Assembly: GCF_029952445.1 (NCBI RefSeq)
Contig: NZ_JAQPPK010000023.1
Location: 22,176 to 86,175 of the forward strand
Direction of reading: 5' to 3'
Source of the DNA: Paenarthrobacter nitroguajacolicus
GTDB lineage: Bacteria; Actinomycetota; Actinomycetes; Actinomycetales; Micrococcaceae
Length of the DNA: 64,000 nucleotides
Below, one piece after another: positions 60,101 to 64,000 of this stretch. Positions within the stretch are counted from its first letter, which is position 1, and every line of letters begins with the position of its first letter. The position numbers and the translations under genes were made by a program. The notes below the pieces were generated by a model that saw only the letters and a list, made by a program, of their open reading frames with translations, made no database searches and was not told the DNA's origin.

Positions 60101-61077
60101 GACGCAAAGTTGAACGGGATGTGGGTGATCACGTTATCCGGGGTCTGCTCGCCCTTGTTGGGGCTGACCTGGATGGAGCGCATGGCGATTGCCGCGTCCT
60201 GCCAGTCCACGCCGCCGTCGGCGTTCGCGTCAGAGGTGATGGCGACGCGTGTCCAGGGAAGTTCCTCGGTGGTGGCAGAGCCTTCGGCGCGGTAGAGCCA
60301 CTGGCCGCTGGCGAGTCCCATGGACACGCCACCGGCACCGTCGCTGACCGCCTGGCGCCAAAAGCGCCCCCGGTCCTTGGCGCCGGGACCCGAAGAGGTG
60401 TCGTAAAGGGCATTGGATTCGACGGCGGCACCCAACGCTGCCGTGTTGGCCAGGGCGTAGGCCGAACTCTTGGCAGTGGCGTCCAACGGAGTCGCACCAG
60501 TGATCGGCGTGAATTGGTCTCCCGTCACGCCTCGGTCGACGGACAGATTGGCCGTGGACACTTGGGCGCCGGGCTGCGTGGAACCCACAGTGACCAGGTT
60601 CAGGCGGGGGAGTTGCAAGGTCCTAACGAGGTGGTCTGCTGTGTCCTTGATCTCCGTGACGTTGAAGGAGACCACATTCTTTTTGACGGAGAGCCGTGCC
60701 TTGATCACGGTGTTGCCGAAGTCGGGCACCGTGAGGACGTAGTCCCGTGCGTCCCTTCCGGAGGCGGTGGACGTTCCGCTGACGCCGAACTCCACTCCGT
60801 TGAGGGTGATGGTGTTCAACCTCGTTGTGGTGCCGTCGAGGCGGGCCCCGGTGGCGGTGTCGGTGTAGCCAAGGACTTGGGGGAACGTGGTGGCTACATC
60901 CACGCGGAGCGCACCGGATGTGAGGGTGGCGGTGTCACTGGCGGTGACGACGTCTGCCGGTTGGGTAAGGGGGACTGCGTTGGCGGGTTCGATGGCCAGC
61001 AGTCCAAGCGAGGACGAAGCTACGACGCATGCCAAACTCAGCGAGGCAAGGCGTCCTGGGGATGTAGGGCGGGGCAT
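57175..61077 (-). CDS. Secreted GH101 endo-alpha-N-acetylgalactosaminidase
   Basis: The product has 1300 residues from ATG 61077, with AAGGAG 5 nt upstream. A Sec signal peptide occupies about residues 1-35 (ending EPANAVP). The GH101 catalytic region follows, with FVYVDVYYEFGW (D468, expected nucleophile) and GSEWADHL (E494, expected acid/base) and a conserved WSHWANDEKYGG between later strands. The C-terminal part has beta-sandwich domains, an NPCBM-associated NEW3-like domain (about 1035-1130) and an NPCBM carbohydrate-binding domain (about 1150-1300). GH101 enzymes cut Gal-beta1,3-GalNAc from Ser/Thr of mucin-type O-glycoproteins. It is divergent from the AgaS-ROK-PfkB operon that could use the sugars. 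Confidence 0.9.
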   Translation of the reverse strand: MPRPTSPGRLASLSLACVVASSSLGLLAIEPANAVPLTQPADVVTASDTATLTSGALRVDVATTFPQVLGYTDTATGARLDGTTTRLNTITLNGVEFGVSGTSTASGRDARDYVLTVPDFGNTVIKARLSVKKNVVSFNVTEIKDTADHLVRTLQLPRLNLVTVGSTQPGAQVSTANLSVDRGVTGDQFTPITGATPLDATAKSSAYALANTAALGAAVESNALYDTSSGPGAKDRGRFWRQAVSDGAGGVSMGLASGQWLYRAEGSATTEELPWTRVAITSDANADGGVDWQDAAIAMRSIQVSPNKGEQTPDNVITHIPFNFASQATHPFLRTLDDVKRIALATDGLGQVAMLKGYTSEGHDSANTDYGNNFNTRAGGLEDLNKLVKEGKDWNASFGVHINATEIYPEAKSFSEDLLRADKGLGWNWLDQSYYINQRADINSGKLAQRIKELREATDKNLDFVYVDVYYEFGWLAERLQQELVKNGFRVGSEWADHLSRNNTWSHWANDEKYGGSTNKGINSQILRFINNTQSDVWNPDPKLGVSHIVEFEGWTGQNDFNAFSENVWTANLPAKFLQHHQITKWTPERIDLADGVSVTGNSAEERNITVGGTSVLQGGTYLLPWSSKENGTLDKLYHYNPAGGTSTWTLTKEFAKAGSVELFKLTDNGRVKVADLPVVNGQITVTADANQPYVLTSKNSALPKNADFGEGTAFNDPGFNGADLTPWNPAGSVTQVRDDKGRRFAELGATASSISQEVKLDAGTQAVSAWVEIQPGKTRPTTLSVDINGKAESTTIDSSNAENYVAGDEKHGTAFQRVRVLVDVPRNNTKATVSLKAADGDATVRVDDFRAVKTTRVATTGVLSEDFENVDQGWGPFVKGDAGGSTDPRTHITERREPFTQKGWDANVIDEVLDGTWSLIAHDENLGPDGGPGMVYRTTEATVPFQAGHKYKVSFDYQNSKAGQYAWVSGYDSQAGPAVTGSQAIDAKTSTTRFEQIVDTGFCGDYFVGLQRTGSANGSDFTLDNFLVEDLGASDAVPACAQLSAVLQGDVVQQGKAQDFVTTFVSDEPATISGLAVALELPEGWTATPSTPATAATLPAGGTLTTTWKVTAPATADGGYPITANAGYTTTTNPTGSRSISTTTAVRTLPKPPQATVFASDHPWVSATNGWGPVEKDLSNGEQGAGDGKPLTLNGRVYAKGLGAHANSTVRYFLGGRCSTFTATVGIDDAQTTRGSVKFSVLSDGTAKVTTPVLGPTSAPLPLTVDVTGAQYVELVANDSGDGNGNDHADWADAKFTCA

Positions 61078-61166
61078 GATGCTCCTTATTGATTATTTCG
61101 AGTGAGTAATAATCACTTTCTTGCGGACTCCTCCAACCCTGCTGTACGAACAGGAAGTTGACAAGA

Positions 61167-61183
61167 GTTAACAGGTAGTTAAC
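61167..61183. promoter_or_regulatory. Paired GTTAAC sites upstream of GH101
   Basis: GTTAAC at 61167-61172 and 61178-61183 lie 11 bp apart, downstream of the TTGCAT on the minus strand. The ABC operon has GTTAAA and GTTAAC in the corresponding place, so both may bind the same LacI-type regulator. Confidence 0.4.
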
Positions 61184-61194
61184 TTAAAAGCACA

Positions 61195-61208
61195 TGCAAG
61201 AACATGAT
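61195..61208 (-). promoter_or_regulatory. Copy 2 of shared 14-mer ATCATGTTCTTGCA
   Basis: On the minus strand this matches 45171-45184 at all 14 positions. Its end forms the TTGCAT that could be the GH101 -35; no clear -10 follows. Confidence 0.6.
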
Positions 61209-61274
61209 TGAGGCGGAGCCGCGGCTCTGCCTGCCGCGAGCGGCAAACGCGCAGTCTTCTCCAGTAGATGATCC

Positions 61275-61303
61275 TTGTTAGATCGAAAATGATCGTTTAG
61301 TGT
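61275..61303 (+). promoter_or_regulatory. Promoter of the AgaS-ROK-PfkB operon with operator in the spacer
   Basis: TTGTTA at 61275-61280, 17-nt spacer, TAGTGT at 61298-61303. The spacer is GATCGAAAATGATCGTT, which contains the 11-mer TCGAAAATGAT also seen at 45133-45143 and a GATC-GAAAAT-GATC repeat. A repressor bound here would block the promoter. Confidence 0.45.
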
Positions 61304-61349
61304 TTCTATAGATCAAGAAACGTCATTACATGAGCGGGAGCAGAACACA

Positions 61350-62267
61350 ATGAGCGAGAACACACTGGGTGCCTTCATGGAGGAAGAGCTGCTCTCCCAA
61401 CCGGACGTGTGGCAGCGCGCCGTTGACCAGGCCCGCAGCGAGCAATTGCTTCCCGCTGACGGCCAACGCATCGCCGTCTTTGGCTGCGGCACTTCCTGGT
61501 TCATGGCCCAGAGCTACGCCGCTGCGCGCGAGTCCGCGGGTAAGGGCGTCACGGACGCGTTCGCCGCGTCCGAAGCTTTCCTGAACAACAACAGCGCTGA
61601 CCGCCAGTATGACGCCGTTGTGGCCATCACGCGATCGGGAACCACCACTGAGGTACTTGAGATCCTGGCCGCGTTGAAGGGGATCGTTCCCACTGTTGCA
61701 ATCATTGGCGACACAACCTCGCCCATCATCGAACTGGCAGATACCGTCATTGGCCTCCAGTACGCGGACGAGCGCTCCGTGGTGCAGACCCGGTTCGCCA
61801 CCACCGCCTTGGTATACCTGTTGGCCAGCCTTGGCGTGGATTTGCGCCAAGCCATCGACGATGCCCGTGAAGCGGTAAGCGCGCCGGTCTCCCAGGAGCT
61901 CCTTGACGCTGAGCAGTTCACTTTCCTGGGCACCGGCTGGACCGTGGGGCTGGCCCACGAAGCCGGCCTGAAAATGCGTGAGGCTGTCCAGGGGTGGACC
62001 GAGTCCTACCCCGCCATGGAATACCGCCACGGCCCCATCTCCATTGCCGCCCCCGGCAGGGTCACGTGGTTGTTCGGTGCCCAGCCCGAGGGCCTGGACC
62101 AGGACATGGCAGCCACCGGCGCCCTCTACCTCCACACGGACAAGCACCCCCTGGCCGAGCTTGCCCGGGTCCACAAAGTGACGCTCGAACGTGCGCGCGT
62201 CCGTGGCTTGAATCCGGATCTGCCGCGCAACCTGACCCGTTCGGTCATTCTCGACGCATCCGCCTAG
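61350..62267 (+). CDS. SIS-domain sugar-phosphate isomerase/deaminase (AgaS-like)
   Basis: The product has 305 residues. Two SIS domains are indicated by IAVFGCGTSWFMAQSYAAA, AITRSGTTTEVLEIL and FLGTGWTVGLAHEAGLKMREA. YPAMEYRHGPISI is typical of AgaS and GlmS-type isomerase domains. AgaS acts on galactosamine-6-phosphate (or its keto form) to give tagatose-6-phosphate and ammonia. The operon with ROK and PfkB kinases and the divergent GH101 fits that role. A glucosamine-6-phosphate role is the alternative. Confidence 0.87.
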   Translation: MSENTLGAFMEEELLSQPDVWQRAVDQARSEQLLPADGQRIAVFGCGTSWFMAQSYAAARESAGKGVTDAFAASEAFLNNNSADRQYDAVVAITRSGTTTEVLEILAALKGIVPTVAIIGDTTSPIIELADTVIGLQYADERSVVQTRFATTALVYLLASLGVDLRQAIDDAREAVSAPVSQELLDAEQFTFLGTGWTVGLAHEAGLKMREAVQGWTESYPAMEYRHGPISIAAPGRVTWLFGAQPEGLDQDMAATGALYLHTDKHPLAELARVHKVTLERARVRGLNPDLPRNLTRSVILDASA

Positions 62268-62276
62268 GTACCTGCC

Positions 62277-63212
62277 ATGGTTCTCGGAGCCGCAGAGTCA
62301 CCAGTGCTCTCGTTCGACGTTGGCGGGACGGACATCAAGGCCGGCTTGGTGGATGCGAAGGGAGTGGTTTTGGGGATGCGGCGCGTTCCCACGCCCTTGG
62401 ATCCGGCGCGCCCCGGCGAGGCCGTGGTGGAACGCCTGGTTGAGCTCGCCATGGAGTTGGCCGCAGAGTTCCCTGCCACTCCCGCCAAGGCTGCGGGCAT
62501 CATCGTCCCCGGCATCGTTGACTCAATGGCGGGCATCGGCGTCTACTCTGCCAACCTCGGATGGCGGAACTTTCCCTTCACAGCGGAAGCCGAAAAACGG
62601 CTCGGCATTCCGGTGGCCTTCGACCACGACGTCCGCTCCGCCGCTGCCGTTGAGCACGCACTGGGTGGCTCGAAAGAGTTCAGCGAAGTGGTGGTCATGG
62701 TGGTGGGCACGGGAATCGCCGCTGCGGTCTTCTCCGGCGGCAAGGCTGTGACTGCGGGCGGCTTCGCCGGGGAACTGGGCCATGCCCAGGTCCCGGACCC
62801 CGACGCCGGTCCCCGGAGTACTGCGGCCACCATCCTGGAAGCTGTTGGCTCAGCAGGCGGCATCGCCAAGCGCTACCAGCGGGCCTCGGGAACCCCGGTG
62901 CCGGGAGCGCGTGAGGTCCTGGCCCTTGCAGCTTCGGGAGATTCAACGGCGCAACGAATATGGGCAGAGGCCGTGGACGCCCTTGCCTTCACCATCTGCC
63001 AATGCGTCAACATCATCGGCACCGAAGCCGTAGTGATCGGGGGAGGGCTTGCCGAAGCCGGCGACGAGCTTCTGGATCCCCTCCGCGCCAGGGTGGACCA
63101 GATCCTGGACTTCCAACGGCGCCCACGGCTGATCCGTGCCCAATTGGGCCAGGACGCCGGCCTGCTTGGCGCTGCCCTCAATGCACGCGCCCTCCTGGGA
63201 GCCGGACAATGA
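62277..63212 (+). CDS. ROK-family sugar kinase lacking the zinc motif
   Basis: The product has 311 residues. The ATP site FDVGGTDIKAGLVD is near the start, with FDHDVRSAAAVEHALGG and GTGIAAAVFSGGKAVTAGGFAGELGHAQV. In most ROK kinases GH is followed by a Cys-x-Cys-Gly-x2-Gly-Cys zinc site. Here the segment is PDPDAGPRSTAATILEAVG with no Cys. It probably phosphorylates a sugar such as GalNAc, GlcNAc or galactosamine. It lies 9 nt after the AgaS-like gene and overlaps the next gene by 4 nt (ATGA). Confidence 0.88.
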   Translation: MVLGAAESPVLSFDVGGTDIKAGLVDAKGVVLGMRRVPTPLDPARPGEAVVERLVELAMELAAEFPATPAKAAGIIVPGIVDSMAGIGVYSANLGWRNFPFTAEAEKRLGIPVAFDHDVRSAAAVEHALGGSKEFSEVVVMVVGTGIAAAVFSGGKAVTAGGFAGELGHAQVPDPDAGPRSTAATILEAVGSAGGIAKRYQRASGTPVPGAREVLALAASGDSTAQRIWAEAVDALAFTICQCVNIIGTEAVVIGGGLAEAGDELLDPLRARVDQILDFQRRPRLIRAQLGQDAGLLGAALNARALLGAGQ

Positions 63213-64000
63213 AGCGAGCCAACGTGAACCGCATCATCACTGTCACCCCGAACCCTGCCATCGACATGACCTACACGGTCCGCGGTATCACCGAGGGCGC
63301 GAGCCACAGGGTTCCCACCCCCATAAGCCGCGCTGGCGGCAAAGGCATCAACGTAGCCCGGGTTACGCACCAGCTCGGCTACCCGGTCCTCGCCATAGCG
63401 CCCACGGGCGGCGCGGCTGGCCAGACGCTGGCCGCCGAACTGTGGACCAGCGGCGTCCCGCACATCCTGGTGGGGGTAGCGGCAGAAACGCGCCGCAGCA
63501 TTGCGCTGGTGGATACGGTGGGCGGCGAAACCTCGATTTTTAACGAGGAAGGCCAGGCGCTGCTCCCCGACGAATGGCGCTCGCTCAGGACCGCTATCAG
63601 CGAAGCCGTCACCGGAAACCGGAACCTGCCAGCCTCCGTGCTGGTTGGTTCGGGCAGCCTGCCGCCCGGCGCTCCCGCCGACTTCTACCCGGAACTCGTG
63701 CGTTTGGCCCACGACGCCGGCGTCCCCGCCATCATCGACACGTCCGGTCCCGGGATCATCGCCGCTGCCAAGGCCGGCGCCGACATCCTCAAGCCCAACC
63801 ACCATGAACTGGCAGAAGCCACGGGGGAGTCCAGCATTGAAGCGGCGGCACTCTCACTGCTGGATATGGGCGCCCGCACCGTGCTGGTCAGCGCGGGCGC
63901 AGACGGCATGCTCGCCTTCGACCACGCCGCCCCGGGCGGCTACTGGAGCGCGCGCCTGCCCGAATCGCTCAGCGGCAACCCCACAGGGGCGGGCGACGCC
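63209..64000 (+). CDS. PfkB-family hexose-phosphate kinase (1-PFK/tagatose-6-P kinase type), 3' truncated by window
   Basis: The visible 264 codons start at ATG 63209 inside the ROK stop (ATGA) and run off the right edge. The start IITVTPNPAIDMTYTV, then RAGGKGINVARV, and KPNHHELAEATG are typical of the LacC/FruK branch. The catalytic Asp of GAGDA is in the last visible codons. In this operon the likely reaction is tagatose-6-phosphate to tagatose-1,6-bisphosphate, after AgaS; fructose-1-phosphate kinase is the alternative. The remaining 45-60 residues lie outside. Confidence 0.88.
   Translation, partial: MKRANVNRIITVTPNPAIDMTYTVRGITEGASHRVPTPISRAGGKGINVARVTHQLGYPVLAIAPTGGAAGQTLAAELWTSGVPHILVGVAAETRRSIALVDTVGGETSIFNEEGQALLPDEWRSLRTAISEAVTGNRNLPASVLVGSGSLPPGAPADFYPELVRLAHDAGVPAIIDTSGPGIIAAAKAGADILKPNHHELAEATGESSIEAAALSLLDMGARTVLVSAGADGMLAFDHAAPGGYWSARLPESLSGNPTGAGDA

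Overview
The window is GC-rich, densely packed, single-chromosome-type sequence from an actinobacterium. The gene content (NAD-dependent ligase next to an FtsK/EccC-like ATPase, GatCAB, LCP cell-wall enzyme, CitMHS with a CitA/CitB pair, leaderless-looking starts) and protein style fit a soil Micrococcaceae such as Arthrobacter or Paenarthrobacter. This assignment is from recognition, not from a search. I see no transposase, prophage, CRISPR array, rRNA or tRNA. There are 41 coding regions; the first is cut by the left edge and the last by the right edge.

Region 1 (1-26155) is one long plus-strand cluster. It holds two giant surface proteins (tandem paralogues with cadherin/Ig-like and FN3 repeats), a MoxR AAA+ ATPase, a DUF58 protein, a membrane transglutaminase-fold protein, a zinc-ribbon/RDD/FHA protein, a PP2C phosphatase, an FHA protein, a PknB-type kinase, a degenerate-FHA/winged-helix-like protein and an FHA-FtsK/EccC-type ATPase. 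From duf58 onward the genes mostly overlap by 4-14 nt. The core resembles the bifidobacterial PFNA cluster (kinase, FN3, AAA-ATPase, DUF58, transglutaminase, Cys-rich protein, phosphatase), joined here to an EccC/EssC-like translocation motor. I read it as a Ser/Thr-phosphorylation-controlled system that builds or exports the giant surface proteins. It is the best candidate for an under-described system in the window. Short T-x-[hydrophobic]-[R/K] motifs recur in the disordered parts of its FHA proteins and kinase and could be phospho-switches read by its FHA domains.

Region 2 (26202-44042) is mostly housekeeping: ligA, an inositol-monophosphatase-family enzyme, a RecF-like ATPase, a flavin monooxygenase, GNAT, RidA, a citrate-type two-component system with a divergent CitMHS transporter, an LCP-family enzyme, a CtaG-type protein, gatCAB and a small exported protein.

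Region 3 (44023-64000) is catabolic. It contains a formylglycine-generating enzyme divergent from a CUT1 sugar ABC transporter (two permeases and a lipoprotein), a LacI regulator and a Gfo/Idh/MocA oxidoreductase. Next come a LysR regulator with tdh-kbl (threonine to glycine), an amino-acid oxidase-like flavoprotein and hutI. The region ends with a secreted GH101 endo-alpha-N-acetylgalactosaminidase divergent from an AgaS-like SIS protein, a ROK kinase and a PfkB kinase. GH101, AgaS, ROK and PfkB suggest use of mucin-type O-glycans (galacto-N-biose, GalNAc). The ABC operon and the GH101 gene share an identical 14-nt promoter element about 16 kb apart, which links transporter and enzyme.

Non-coding structure is notable. 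There are six long hairpins at or near gene ends, several direct duplications at or next to stop codons, a 7-bp tandem repeat before moxR, and six genes with a -10-like hexamer exactly 6 nt before the start codon (candidate leaderless mRNAs).
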